A DNA stretch of 20,406 nt. Origin: RGIG4608 sp045651165. GTDB lineage: Bacteria; Bacillota; Clostridia; Oscillospirales; CAG-272. Under the pieces are notes generated by a model, which ran no database searches, was not told the origin of the DNA, and saw only the letters and a program-made list of their open reading frames with translations. The stretch is from the NCBI GenBank assembly GCA_045651165.1, contig JAZRRX010000012.1:1-20406 (forward strand), in the 5' to 3' direction. A program made the position numbers and the translations under genes. Shown here piece by piece: positions 7,375 to 15,883 of the stretch (position 1 is the stretch's first letter; every line of letters starts with the position of its first letter).

Positions 7375-9333
7375 TTAAATGTCAAGATTTTCAGCAAATT
7401 TTGCATTTTGCTCAATAAATTCACGTCTTGGCTCTACCTTATCACCCATAAGGAGTGAGAACATAGCATCACAAGCCGCAGCGTCTTCGGTAGTAACCTT
7501 AAGAAGCGTTCTTGTTTCGGGATTCATTGTTGTTTCCCAAAGCTGCTCAGCATCCATTTCACCAAGACCTTTGTATCGGTCTGCTTCAACGTTGTGGCCA
7601 CCGAGCATTTCAATATATTTATCTCTTTCTGCATCAGAGAATGCATAGTATTCCTGCGCATTCTTAACACCACGCTTATAAACTCTATAAAGGGGTGGCT
7701 GTGCAAGATAAATGTGTCCATCGTCAATAAGTTGGCGCATATGACGGAAGAAGAATGTAAGAAGAAGAATTCTGATGTGAGAACCGTCAACGTCGGCATC
7801 GGCCATAATTACAATCTTGCCGTAACGGAGCTTCGCAATATCAAATTCCTCACCGATACCACATCCAAGCGCCTGAATAATGGGAATAAGTGATTGGTTG
7901 GAATAAACCTTGTCAATTCTTGTCTTTTCAACGTTAAGAACCTTACCACGAAGGGGCAAAATCGCCTGGAACTTTGAGTTTCTACCCTGTGTAGCAGAAC
8001 CGCCCGCGGAATCTCCTTCTACGAGATAGAGTTCAGTAACTTCAATTCTTCTTTCCTGACAGTCACGGAGCTTACCAGGAAGTGTTGAGCCACCAAGCAC
8101 GCCCTTACGTCTTGTGAGCTCTCTTGCCTTTCTTGCCGCCTCTCTTGCGCGAGATGCTGCAAGTGCCTTATCAAGTATATTTTTAGCCACAGAGGGATTT
8201 TCTTCGAAGTATTCAGAGAGTTTTGCATTCACAATACCCTCTACAAGCGTTCTAACCTCGCTATTACCGAGTTTCGCCTTGGTCTGTGACTCAAACTGCG
8301 CATCCTCAAGTTTAACGCTTATAATAGCGCACAAGCCCTCACGAACGTCTTCACCTGAAAGATTCTTGTCGCTATCTTTAAGAATACCCGCCTTACGCGC
8401 ATAATCGTTAAGAACCTTTGTAATAGCTGCCTTAAAGCCTGTTTCGTGTGTACCACCCTCAATGGTGTGCATATTGTTTGCAAATGAGAGAATAAGCTCG
8501 TTGTAGCTGTCATTATACTGCAAAGCAACTTCTGCAACGCTTGTTCCCTTTTCACCGCGCATATAGATAACCTCGGGGTGAATAAGCTCATTATGACGAT
8601 TTTCATTGAGGTGTGTAACAAAGCTCTTGATACCACCCTCGTAAACAAATTCGTTTTCAACTTTTTCTTCACCACGCGCGTCAATAAGAGCAATACGTAC
8701 TCCTGCATTGAGGAACGCCTGCTCGCGCATTCTATTTTCAAGTGTCTGATATACAAACACAGTTTCTTCAAAGATTTCAGGGTCGGGCTTAAATGTTACC
8801 TTAACGCCACTCTTCTTGTCAGTGGGGTCACCAACGCACTTAAACGCACGTGCTACCTTACCTCTTTCAAAGCGTTCGGTATATACCTTTCCATCGTAAA
8901 CGTCTTCAAGCTCAAGCCATTCAGAAAGCGCGTTAACAACGGACGCACCAACACCGTGAAGACCACCTGCGATTTTGTATCCACCGCCACCGAATTTACC
9001 ACCTGCGTGCAAAATTGTATAAACAACCTCGGGCGTGGGGATTCCCTGCTTCGGATGTATTGCCGAAGGAATACCACGTCCGTTATCCTCAACGGTTACG
9101 GAGTTGTCAGGATTTATTGTTACGGTAATCTTGTCGCAATGACCTGCAAGCGCTTCGTCAATGGAGTTATCCACTATCTCGTAAACAAGATGATGAAGAC
9201 CTCCAATTGAGGTAGTACCAATGTACATACCGGGGCGCTTTCTTACCGCCTCAAGTCCTTCAAGTACCTGTATATTTTCTTCGGTGTAGTTATTCTCAAC
9301 TGTAAGGTCGAGGTTCTTTTCAAGGTTTTCCAT
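7375..9333 (-). CDS. gyrB: DNA gyrase subunit B
   Basis: ATPase subunit of gyrase. 652 residues, the short Gram-positive form without the proteobacterial insert. The GHKL ATPase fold shows E52 and N56 in YEIVDNSIDEA, DNGRGIP (83-89) and the glycine-rich lid GGLHGVG (123-129). QTKAKLGN (350-357) carries the ATP-contacting lysine. The TOPRIM metal site is EGDSAGG (440-446) and DADVDG (512-517). The start ATG has AAAGGAA upstream. It follows remB by 55 bases and is probably transcribed from the remB promoter. Confidence 0.97.
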   Translation of the reverse strand: MENLEKNLDLTVENNYTEENIQVLEGLEAVRKRPGMYIGTTSIGGLHHLVYEIVDNSIDEALAGHCDKITVTINPDNSVTVEDNGRGIPSAIHPKQGIPTPEVVYTILHAGGKFGGGGYKIAGGLHGVGASVVNALSEWLELEDVYDGKVYTERFERGKVARAFKCVGDPTDKKSGVKVTFKPDPEIFEETVFVYQTLENRMREQAFLNAGVRIALIDARGEEKVENEFVYEGGIKSFVTHLNENRHNELIHPEVIYMRGEKGTSVAEVALQYNDSYNELILSFANNMHTIEGGTHETGFKAAITKVLNDYARKAGILKDSDKNLSGEDVREGLCAIISVKLEDAQFESQTKAKLGNSEVRTLVEGIVNAKLSEYFEENPSVAKNILDKALAASRAREAARKARELTRRKGVLGGSTLPGKLRDCQERRIEVTELYLVEGDSAGGSATQGRNSKFQAILPLRGKVLNVEKTRIDKVYSNQSLIPIIQALGCGIGEEFDIAKLRYGKIVIMADADVDGSHIRILLLTFFFRHMRQLIDDGHIYLAQPPLYRVYKRGVKNAQEYYAFSDAERDKYIEMLGGHNVEADRYKGLGEMDAEQLWETTMNPETRTLLKVTTEDAAACDAMFSLLMGDKVEPRREFIEQNAKFAENLDI

Positions 9334-9388
9334 TTCTGTTTCCTTTCAAATTGTTGTTATATGTAAAAAAGAATTAATTACAGAGCAA

Positions 9389-9655
9389 TTATCTCACACT
9401 TCCCTTACCCATTCTGCCAAAGAGGGAGGCAGATGAGAACTGCGAGAAGCATACTTTTGTTTCACCATTTTCGGCGCGATAAAGAACAAAAGATTTTGGA
9501 ATTTCGTAGGATGGTGACTCCGTCCTTTTCTCTTTTTCCGCCATGGAGAGAAGTTTGCGTGTTATGGGAGAAACTGTGGACGTATCCATATCGAAGATGC
9601 CAATCACATCGCGTTCTTTTATGCTTTTTCCTGAACCAATGTTCAAATATATCAC
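9389..9655 (-). CDS. remB: RemB/YaaB-like DUF370 protein
   Basis: 88-residue small protein. The N-terminus MIYLNIGSGKSIKERDVIGI is followed by FDMDTSTVSP, and a later IPKSFVL and FSQFSSASLFGR fit the pattern of Bacillus YaaB (RemB), encoded in the same place between recF and gyrB. RemA-type relatives are small DNA-binding proteins involved in biofilm-matrix regulation. The exact role of RemB is unclear, so the function here is by family only. It starts at GTG 9655 behind a strong AAAGGAGAT site. The C-terminus is basic and ends at SVR. The surrounding gene order supports the call more than the sequence alone does. Confidence 0.8.
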   Translation of the reverse strand: MIYLNIGSGKSIKERDVIGIFDMDTSTVSPITRKLLSMAEKEKRTESPSYEIPKSFVLYRAENGETKVCFSQFSSASLFGRMGKGSVR

Positions 9656-9679
9656 GATAGCATCTCCTTTCGTTTTTAT

Positions 9680-9688
9680 ATTGTATCA
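9680..9688 (-). promoter_or_regulatory. Probable promoter of remB-gyrB-gyrA (extended -10)
   Basis: The minus strand reads TGATACAAT, an extended -10 box, 24 bases before the remB GTG. There is no good -35 at 17 bases, consistent with an extended -10 promoter. It lies on the gyrB side of the DnaA-box cluster. Confidence 0.4.
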
Positions 9689-9759
9689 TATTTCTTTTTC
9701 GTAGGGCGACAACTTTTCGTCAAACTGAATTTTTTTATATTTTTCTCTATTTGCTCGCG

Positions 9760-10240
9760 CGTAAAGAAATAACGAAATGAATGAAATAAATATAATAAAT
9801 AATAGTTATAGTAAATAATAGGGCCTGTTGAAACTGTGGAAAACAGTTTTGAAGCATTGATTTTATTGGATTTGTTGCCAAAATTTTGATGTGGAAAATT
9901 TGTTTGAATTTTTAGGACAAAATGTGGACAACTCTTGCTAAAATTTAGCAGAGCGACACTTTTGTGTCGTAAAGTAGAAAAAACTCATTTTTTGTAAAAT
10001 TTGGGCTTTTCCACAAAATCCTGTGGAAAACCAAACTTTGCCTAAGTTTTCCCGTAGCGCGACAAGGAAATGTCAATTAATTTTACGTTTTAGTAAATTT
10101 TCAACAGTGTTATAAAAGGCATAAAAGTCAATAATATCAAGGTTTTTCGAACTTTTATATATAAAAATCCTCATACTTTTCAACAGTTATTAAACATTGT
10201 GGAAAATTTGTTGAAAATCAGTAAATCTTTCCACAAATTC
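9760..10240. other. oriC: Candidate replication origin (oriC)
   Basis: Seven DnaA-box-like 9-mers: TGTGGAAAA at 9835, 9890, 10022 and 10198, TGTGGACAA at 9923, TTTTCCACA at 10007 and CTTTCCACA at 10227. Left of the first box is TGTTGAAAC, then GGGCC (about 9821-9825), then TAG/TAA trinucleotides, then AT-rich DNA. That box, GC-block, trio order matches the basal unwinding element described for Bacillus subtilis oriC. A second AT-rich tract spans about 10080-10200. The flanking genes recF and remB belong to the oriC cluster. All boxes differ from TTATCCACA by at least one base. Confidence 0.65.
9783..9825 (+). other. DnaA-trio-like unwinding tract
   Basis: The plus strand carries repeated TAA and TAG triplets (for example TAATAGTTATAGTAAATAAT) ending at GGGCC, 9 bases from the first DnaA box at 9835. 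DnaA-trios (3'-[G/A]AT-5') are known to guide DnaA onto the unwound strand. AT-rich DNA can mimic this by chance. Confidence 0.5.
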
Positions 10241-10280
10241 ATAATTTATTCATCATTGGGCGACTAAAATGTGTCAAAAT

Positions 10281-10500
10281 GAAGTTACAAAGTAAAGGTT
10301 TATGTTCTTTTGGCTATCAAGATTTGTTGAGACGCTTTTTTCTTTGGCAAAATAGCCACAAAGAAAAAAGCTTTGCAAAAAAGAAATGGCGTTTTGTCGC
10401 TCAAGACGGAAACCCCCAAAGCTCATTTCATTCACTTCGGGGAACCCCTGTGCCGCTGGGCTCCCGCTTTTGAAAAAGCGGGGCAAAACAATCGCATAAG
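10281..10500 (+). repeat. Structured repeat, partial copy 4
   Basis: Shares the 17 bases GAAGTTACAAAGTAAAG (10281-10297) with 14493-14509. It ends with the hairpin CCCGCTTTT/AAAAGCGGG (10463-10471/10474-10482) and GCAAAACAATCGCAT, as in the long copies. A small GCC/GGC stem precedes the hairpin. The interior (10298-10450) is different, and the rest of the long repeat is missing. It abuts the recF stop and lies between recF and the oriC candidate. Short open frames here are not credible genes. Confidence 0.7.
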
Positions 10501-10509
10501 TGAGTGCTA

Positions 10510-11637
10510 TCATTGAACACTATATTTTCCCTTCGCGACCTCAATTCGTCTGTAAGGCACAGCCAAATCCATATCACTCTCGCAAGAGGTGATAATGACC
10601 TGTCTATCAGTAATCTCGCGAAGGAGGTTTTTACGTCTGCCCGAGTCGAGTTCGGAGAAAACATCATCAAACAGAAATACGGGATATTCTCCGCAATCTA
10701 TTTTACATATTTCACCCTCGGCAAGCTTCATGGCAAGTGCCAATGAGCGCTGCTGCCCCTGAGAGCTATATAAACGCGTATTTTTGCCATTTAGATTGAT
10801 TATGATATCATCCTTATGAGTGCCATACAAAGTCGATCCTGCGGCAATTTCGCGCTCGTGAAAGTCATTCAAAAGTCGAAGAAAGTTCTTTTCTGTGGTT
10901 TCAACATCAAAATAAAGCTCGGCGTCCTGTTTTGCAGAGCCACCATAGATAAATTCGGGAGTTTCGTCAATCTCACCACTTGCGCACATGCGCTTGTAAA
11001 AGTCCGCAATTATCTCGCCCGAGCGTGCAACATATTCTGCGCGTGCCTTGGCAATAATAGCCGCCTCGTGAGCAAGCTGTGCCGACCAAAAGTCGATAGT
11101 CGCGTCAAATGTCGCTCTATCTTCCTCTGCATTTTTCAAAAGCTTGTTTCGGTTGAGCAATATTTTGTTGTATTTCTGTAACGAGTGCAAATACATCGGT
11201 TTTATCTGCGAGATAGCAACGTCAAGATAGTTTCTGCGCAACGAAGGACCATCTTTAATCATTTGTAAATGGTCGGGTGAGAAAAGCACGGCACGGAACG
11301 AGCCGACAAGTTCAGAGAGTTTTGTTATCTTCACTCCGTTGTGAGTAACGTTCTTTCTCTGTCTTGCGTTGCTAGACATTCTCATGGTGATATTCTGTTC
11401 CCTGCCTGCGCTTTCATAGTCGAGTGAAACAGAGGCATACTCCTCACCAAATCGAATTATTTCGGTATCGTGTGTTGTACGAAAACTCTTGCCAAGTGAA
11501 ACGTAGTATATTGCCTCAAGCAGATTGGTTTTACCCTGCGCATTTTCGCCGTGAAGAACGTTTATGCCGTTGTTGAATTCGACAACTTCGTTCTCCGCGT
11601 TACGAAAATTACACAGCTCTACTTTTTTACAAAGCAT
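10510..11637 (-). CDS. recF: DNA replication and repair protein RecF
   Basis: SMC-like ATPase that helps load RecA at gapped DNA with RecO and RecR. 375 residues. Walker A is GENAQGKT (30-37), the ABC signature is in YSSQGQQRSLALAMKLAE (from residue 290), and Walker B is FLFDDVFSELD (about 321-331). The start follows the dnaN stop by 20 bases and has no strong ribosome site close by, so it probably relies on coupling to dnaN. The small S4-domain gene (yaaA) often found between dnaN and recF in Bacillota is absent. No clear terminator follows; a repeat copy begins 9 bases later. Confidence 0.95.
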   Translation of the reverse strand: MLCKKVELCNFRNAENEVVEFNNGINVLHGENAQGKTNLLEAIYYVSLGKSFRTTHDTEIIRFGEEYASVSLDYESAGREQNITMRMSSNARQRKNVTHNGVKITKLSELVGSFRAVLFSPDHLQMIKDGPSLRRNYLDVAISQIKPMYLHSLQKYNKILLNRNKLLKNAEEDRATFDATIDFWSAQLAHEAAIIAKARAEYVARSGEIIADFYKRMCASGEIDETPEFIYGGSAKQDAELYFDVETTEKNFLRLLNDFHEREIAAGSTLYGTHKDDIIINLNGKNTRLYSSQGQQRSLALAMKLAEGEICKIDCGEYPVFLFDDVFSELDSGRRKNLLREITDRQVIITSCESDMDLAVPYRRIEVAKGKYSVQ

Positions 11638-11657
11638 AGTTTTATATCAAATTAGAA

Positions 11658-12809
11658 TTAGTCCTTAAGTCTAACAGGAAGAAGCATAAATACTTCTTCA
11701 ACACCCTCTTTGGGCTCTGCGGGAACAATGTTGAGAGAAGAAAGATGTGAAGAAAGTGAAAGCTTAATTCTATCAGCGTTGCAAGCGCGAACGGAGTTGA
11801 TAAGATAACGGTTATTAAAGCCGATTGTAAGGGGCGCACCGATATCGTTAATTTCAATTTCATCATAAGTGCTACCGGCACTTGAGCTTGCAGTAATTTT
11901 AAGAAGATTGCCATCAAACACAAGTTTAACGTGGCTACGGAGTGAACCTGCAATCTTTTCTTCTGTTACAAGAGCAGCGCGTTCAAGAGCAGAGATGAGT
12001 TCATCGCGCTCACACTCAACGCTGTATTTGTGATTTTTAACAATGATTCTATCGTAATCGAGATATTCACCCTCAATAAGACGGCTAAAGAATGTTACAT
12101 CACCAATCTCAAAAACGATATTCTTTCTTGTCATGAACATACGAACAGTTTTTTCCTTATTGTCGGAAAGGAGTTTAACAAGCTCGTTAACTGTCTTAAC
12201 AGGAAGAATGAATGCGTTTCTGTATGCTCCCTCATAATCCTGCTCTGTTTGAAGATTGATAACTCTGTCACATTTTGCGAGCTTGAAGTTATCACAGGAT
12301 ACCATTGTGATGCGGTCGTTAATCATTTTAACGAAAGTACCGTTAAGAATGTTTCTCTGGTCATTTATACCCATAGCGTACATTGTCTGACTGAACATTT
12401 CCTTAAGGTCGCATTGATTCATAACAAGAGCATCGTCAGATTCGAGCTTGGGAATTGCAGGAAAATCACTTCCGGCAAGAGCATTCATCTTGTGGCTAGA
12501 TTTACCACAAACGATTGATGCAACGTTTTTGTCATCAACGTCGAGCTCGATTTCATCTGCAGGCATAACGCGAAGAGTTTGGTTAAGCTTTACTGCGTTG
12601 ATGATATATGTTCCCTCTTCAAGTACTTGAGCGTGTGTAGTTACTCTCATACCTTTTTCAAGGTCAAATGTTGTGAGAACGCACACATCGGGGAATTTAG
12701 CTTCGATGAGAATACCCTCGGCAGCAGGTACAGTAACCTTTGTTGATACGCAGCTCATAAGAGGTGCTATCGCTGCAGCAAGCTCGTGTCTGTTGAATTT
12801 GATTTTCAT
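11658..12809 (-). CDS. dnaN: DNA polymerase III beta sliding clamp
   Basis: Ring-shaped processivity clamp for the replicative polymerase. 383 residues, with three clamp repeats of the usual length. Recognisable blocks are the N-terminal MKIKFNRHELAAAI, LAGSDFPAIP near residue 113, and the C-terminal MLLPVRL tail that forms part of the partner-binding pocket. The ATG has a GGAGAT ribosome site and follows dnaA by 24 bases, so the genes are cotranscribed. Nothing is missing. Confidence 0.96.
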   Translation of the reverse strand: MKIKFNRHELAAAIAPLMSCVSTKVTVPAAEGILIEAKFPDVCVLTTFDLEKGMRVTTHAQVLEEGTYIINAVKLNQTLRVMPADEIELDVDDKNVASIVCGKSSHKMNALAGSDFPAIPKLESDDALVMNQCDLKEMFSQTMYAMGINDQRNILNGTFVKMINDRITMVSCDNFKLAKCDRVINLQTEQDYEGAYRNAFILPVKTVNELVKLLSDNKEKTVRMFMTRKNIVFEIGDVTFFSRLIEGEYLDYDRIIVKNHKYSVECERDELISALERAALVTEEKIAGSLRSHVKLVFDGNLLKITASSSAGSTYDEIEINDIGAPLTIGFNNRYLINSVRACNADRIKLSLSSHLSSLNIVPAEPKEGVEEVFMLLPVRLKD

Positions 12810-12833
12810 AATTTATATCTCCATTCTTAATTC

Positions 12834-14270
12834 TTAAATATTAGGTGAAACCTCTTTAATAATTTCTTTGATTTCAAAGTCGAGCATAGCGTCTGTAATG
12901 AGTTTGCGCTCGATAGTTTCGATTGAACTAATAATTGTTGAGTGGTCGCGGTTGAATATCTTTGCGATATTTGGCAAGGACATTTCCGTTACCTCACGAA
13001 TAATAAATATTGTGATATGACGCGCATATGCGATTTCCTTGTTTCTCTTTGTTGAAATAAGGTCTTCTTTCTTTACGCCATATTTTTGATAAACAGACGA
13101 GAAAATCTTCTCAACTGTAACACTTGTGGGTTCAGCACCGCCGAGAAGCTCGGAAATGCAACCACGTGCAAGATCCATATCAATATTTTCACCTGAGAGG
13201 AATACTCTGGCACCGAGCTTTTTAATAGCGCCCTCAATTTGACGGATATTTGAACGAAGATTTTCTGCAAGGAATGTAAGAACGTCCTCGGGAAGCTCAA
13301 CGCCAACCTGCTCTGCTTTTTTCTTGATAATAGCGATACGAAGTTCAAGGTCGGGTGCTTGAATATCTGCGATAAGTCCCCACTCAAAACGAGTTTTAAG
13401 ACGGTCCTCAAGAGTTTTAATTTCTCTTGGTTGACGGTCACTTGTCAAGATTATCTGCTTTCTGCCCTCATAAAGAGCATTGAATGTGTGGAAGAATTCT
13501 TCCTGTGTTGAAACCTTGCCTCCGATGAACTGAATGTCGTCAATAAGAAGAACATCACAGTCGCGGTATTTCTCACGGAATTCAGGCATTGCCTGACGTG
13601 AAAGGCAGTCAATCATCTGGTTGGTGAAATCTTCACCCTTTATGTAAATAACCTTAACGTTGGGATTTTTATCACGAAGGAAGTTTGTAATCGCGTAAAG
13701 CAAGTGAGTCTTACCAATTCCACTTGGACCATAGATGAAAAGTGGATTGTAATTCTTTGCAGGATGATTTGCAACCGCAACACACGCCGCGTGTGCAAAC
13801 TTATTTGACGAGCCAACGATAAAGTTGTCAAATGTATATTCAAAGTTGAATGGAGGCATTGTAGAGCCGAGATGATGCTCGCTCTTTACAATTTCCTTTT
13901 GCTCTTGTTCTTTGCGTTTTCTTTCTTCTTCAAGACGCCAAGAGGGGTCGCCCATAGAAACGCGTTCCATAATGCTCTTTATTGCTTCTTCTCTGTTTAT
14001 GGGAGTACCCGTGAAAACAACGTTTACGATAACCTCAAAGCCAAGTTCATCTGAAAAACGGCGAGAAAGCTCACCAGTATATTTTTCAGTGAGAGTTTTG
14101 TGCTTAAGCTCACTCTTTATTCCCATTGTGATAACGCCATCTTCGTAATTTTCAATGGTGAGATCCTTGAACCAAAGTTCACGAGTTGCAGTCGCCATAG
14201 AGTCGCTAAACGAATCGTAAACAATATTCCAAACAAGTTTTATTTCTTCTAAATAGGCACTGTTTGACAC
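12834..14270 (-). CDS. dnaA: Chromosomal replication initiator DnaA
   Basis: AAA+ initiator that binds DnaA boxes and unwinds oriC. 478 residues. Domain I spans about 1-90, followed by a charged linker (110-135, rich in Glu/Lys). Walker A is GPSGIGKT (181-188), Walker B is LLIDDIQF (241-248), and sensor II falls around NIRQIEGA. The DNA-binding domain IV signature RDHSTIISSI (441-450) recognises the box. It starts with GTG at 14270 behind GAAAGGAAAG. It is first in the dnaA-dnaN-recF operon. A DnaA box in its leader suggests autoregulation. Confidence 0.97.
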   Translation of the reverse strand: MSNSAYLEEIKLVWNIVYDSFSDSMATATRELWFKDLTIENYEDGVITMGIKSELKHKTLTEKYTGELSRRFSDELGFEVIVNVVFTGTPINREEAIKSIMERVSMGDPSWRLEEERKRKEQEQKEIVKSEHHLGSTMPPFNFEYTFDNFIVGSSNKFAHAACVAVANHPAKNYNPLFIYGPSGIGKTHLLYAITNFLRDKNPNVKVIYIKGEDFTNQMIDCLSRQAMPEFREKYRDCDVLLIDDIQFIGGKVSTQEEFFHTFNALYEGRKQIILTSDRQPREIKTLEDRLKTRFEWGLIADIQAPDLELRIAIIKKKAEQVGVELPEDVLTFLAENLRSNIRQIEGAIKKLGARVFLSGENIDMDLARGCISELLGGAEPTSVTVEKIFSSVYQKYGVKKEDLISTKRNKEIAYARHITIFIIREVTEMSLPNIAKIFNRDHSTIISSIETIERKLITDAMLDFEIKEIIKEVSPNI

Positions 14271-14302
14271 GATAATCTTTCCTTTCGTGAATTAATCTAT
14301 TT

Positions 14303-14311
14303 TGTGGATAT
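14303..14311 (+). promoter_or_regulatory. DnaA box in the dnaA leader
   Basis: TGTGGATAT, one mismatch from TGTGGATAA, 32 bases before the dnaA GTG and downstream of its likely promoter. It is well placed for autorepression. It is the only good box I found upstream of dnaA. Confidence 0.6.
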
Positions 14312-14390
14312 TTTTTGCATTCTCTCGCGCGTGCGTATGTGCGCACACGTCTAAATAAATATAAATAATATTAATATATATAACAGTGTA

Positions 14391-14399
14391 ATTATACCA
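14391..14399 (-). promoter_or_regulatory. Probable dnaA promoter (extended -10)
   Basis: The minus strand reads TGGTATAAT, a perfect extended -10 with TATAAT. The -35 position (TTATAA) is poor. Transcription would start near 14384, giving a leader of about 114 bases that includes a GC-rich hairpin (GTGCG/CGCAC, about 14329-14344) and the DnaA box. Confidence 0.6.
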
Positions 14400-14470
14400 T
14401 ATATCCTGCAAATTTATAAATATAACAATTAAAGTTTACAAATTGTTTACATTTTAATGCGGTGTGATTT

Positions 14471-14994
14471 CAAATTTTGATTTATCGGGGGAGAAGTTAC
14501 AAAGTAAAGATGCGCTAACGCCGCGCAGGCGCCACCTTTGAAAAGGTGGACGAAACAATCGCATTGGCTTGTGGAGTATCTTCGTAAATTTTCGATAATT
14601 CACAAATGAATTATCGGTTTTGAAACTCCAATTCCGTTCTTACGTACAAGTACGACGTACGAAATTGAATTTTCAAAACAACGAAAACCAAATCAAAGAT
14701 TTGTTTTTCTAAAATTTACTTTGTTGTATTGTTAAAACTATGCTTGAGTGTATTATAATGCTTTAATAAGACATCACCTAAACCAAGAGTAATGTGGTTA
14801 CTAATGATATAGCAAATTAAAGATTTTCGAGCCGCCTGTTAAAATGGCGAGAAAATCGTTATGTGTTGTGTAACAACACAATTTGCGCGAAATTTGACTT
14901 TAAATAGGTTTAAAAAGTTTTGGGGTTATAGGGGGATTTTTCAAAATCCCCCTAAATCCGTATAAACTAACTTTCTCATAAATCCCAATTTATC
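14471..14994 (+). repeat. Long structured repeat, copy 2 (complete)
   Basis: 524 bases between terminal repeats CAAATTTTGATTTATCGGGG (14471-14490) and CATAAATCCCAATTTATC (14977-14994), which match as inverted repeats in 12 of the 14 bases AAATTKKGATTTAT. Hairpins in order: 14519-14522/14528-14531; 14532-14539/14542-14549; 14593-14601/14608-14616; 14629-14637/14659-14667 enclosing 14643-14647/14650-14654; 14683-14694/14698-14709; 14822-14833/14846-14857; 14862-14869/14873-14880; 14930-14940/14943-14953. It lies between cdsA and dnaA and has no coding frame. Its right half is nearly identical to copy 3; the left half differs mainly by paired changes. Confidence 0.88.
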
Positions 14995-15009
14995 GAATAA
15001 TACCTAAAT

Positions 15010-15867
15010 TTATGCCAAGAAAAGTGCCATAACAACCGCAACTGCCAAAATAGAGTCAAATCTATCAAGCACGCCGCCGTGTCCTGGGAATATTTTTCCG
15101 TAGTCCTTTATTCCGTACGTTCTTTTTATAACTGACATAGAAAGGTCGCCAATCATAGAAACTATTGCAGAAAGAAGACCTGCAAATGCAAGAACAACAA
15201 GACTAATATCATACTGAGTTAAACTGTTCACTATAGCACCGTAAACTACGAACAATACTACACAAAATACAGCTCCACCAATAGCACCTTCAACCGTCTT
15301 TTTGGGGCTTACGGCAGGAATGAGCTTGTGCTTTCCGAAAAGCATACCTGTAAAATATGCAAAGGTGTCGGTTACCCAAGCGCCAATGAAGATGAAATAC
15401 CAATAGTATTCCCCACCGAAGCTATCGCGAACCAAAATTATTGAAGATGTTGCTCCAATTATGTAGAGTGATACAAGCACGCTCGCAAGTGTCTTATTCA
15501 TATCAACGTTTTGATCCTTTTGGTATGAAAATACCCAAACGCCAAGAAGATAGAGCACGTAGAGTCCCAAAACAACGAGCAAACCGTCATAGGTTCTCAC
15601 CGCTTTATAGGGCATGACCGATGAAAGTCTCGCAACAAGATGAGCGTCAAGAGTGTATCTGACAACAAAAGGAGCAACCAACGCCATAGCGTAAAGAGGA
15701 ACGGAGATTAAATGCTTCCCTCTCATTCCCATGCATCCAAGCATTTCATAAACACCCATAAATCCAATAAACGCCATCGCTATCGGAAAAACTACTGTTC
15801 CCGAAAAGATACACACCGGAATTGCCACAATTAAAAGCACAATCGCGGTAATAATTCTCTGTTTCAT
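15010..15867 (-). CDS. cdsA: Phosphatidate cytidylyltransferase (CDP-diglyceride synthase)
   Basis: Integral membrane enzyme that makes CDP-diacylglycerol from phosphatidic acid and CTP for phospholipid synthesis. 285 residues with about eight hydrophobic segments (near 5-35, 56-70, 95-113, 127-146, 155-176, 195-215, 221-240 and 270-285). The family signature runs from SVIKRTYGIKDYG (245-257) through PGHGGVLDRFDS (261-272). The ATG has a strong AAGGAGGAAA site and follows uppS by 16 bases. In many Bacillota dxr and rseP come next; here the structured repeat follows instead. Confidence 0.95.
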   Translation of the reverse strand: MKQRIITAIVLLIVAIPVCIFSGTVVFPIAMAFIGFMGVYEMLGCMGMRGKHLISVPLYAMALVAPFVVRYTLDAHLVARLSSVMPYKAVRTYDGLLVVLGLYVLYLLGVWVFSYQKDQNVDMNKTLASVLVSLYIIGATSSIILVRDSFGGEYYWYFIFIGAWVTDTFAYFTGMLFGKHKLIPAVSPKKTVEGAIGGAVFCVVLFVVYGAIVNSLTQYDISLVVLAFAGLLSAIVSMIGDLSMSVIKRTYGIKDYGKIFPGHGGVLDRFDSILAVAVVMALFLA

Positions 15868-15883
15868 TGTTTATATTTCCTCC

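Noticed and set aside
8578..9210. 210-residue open frame antisense to gyrB
   Set aside because: Antisense to highly conserved ATPase coding sequence; no domain signal.
10274..10513. Short open frames in the partial repeat next to recF
   Set aside because: They coincide with a non-coding repeat, differ from the same region of other copies, and lack ribosome sites.
14270..14470. Classic oriC directly upstream of dnaA
   Set aside because: Only one near-consensus DnaA box and an AT-rich promoter tract are visible. The box cluster is at 9835-10235. A minor or bipartite role cannot be excluded.
14930..14953. GGGGGATTTT/AAAATCCCCC hairpin as a terminator for cdsA
   Set aside because: No T run follows on either strand, and it is present in both complete right halves of the repeat, so it is part of the element.
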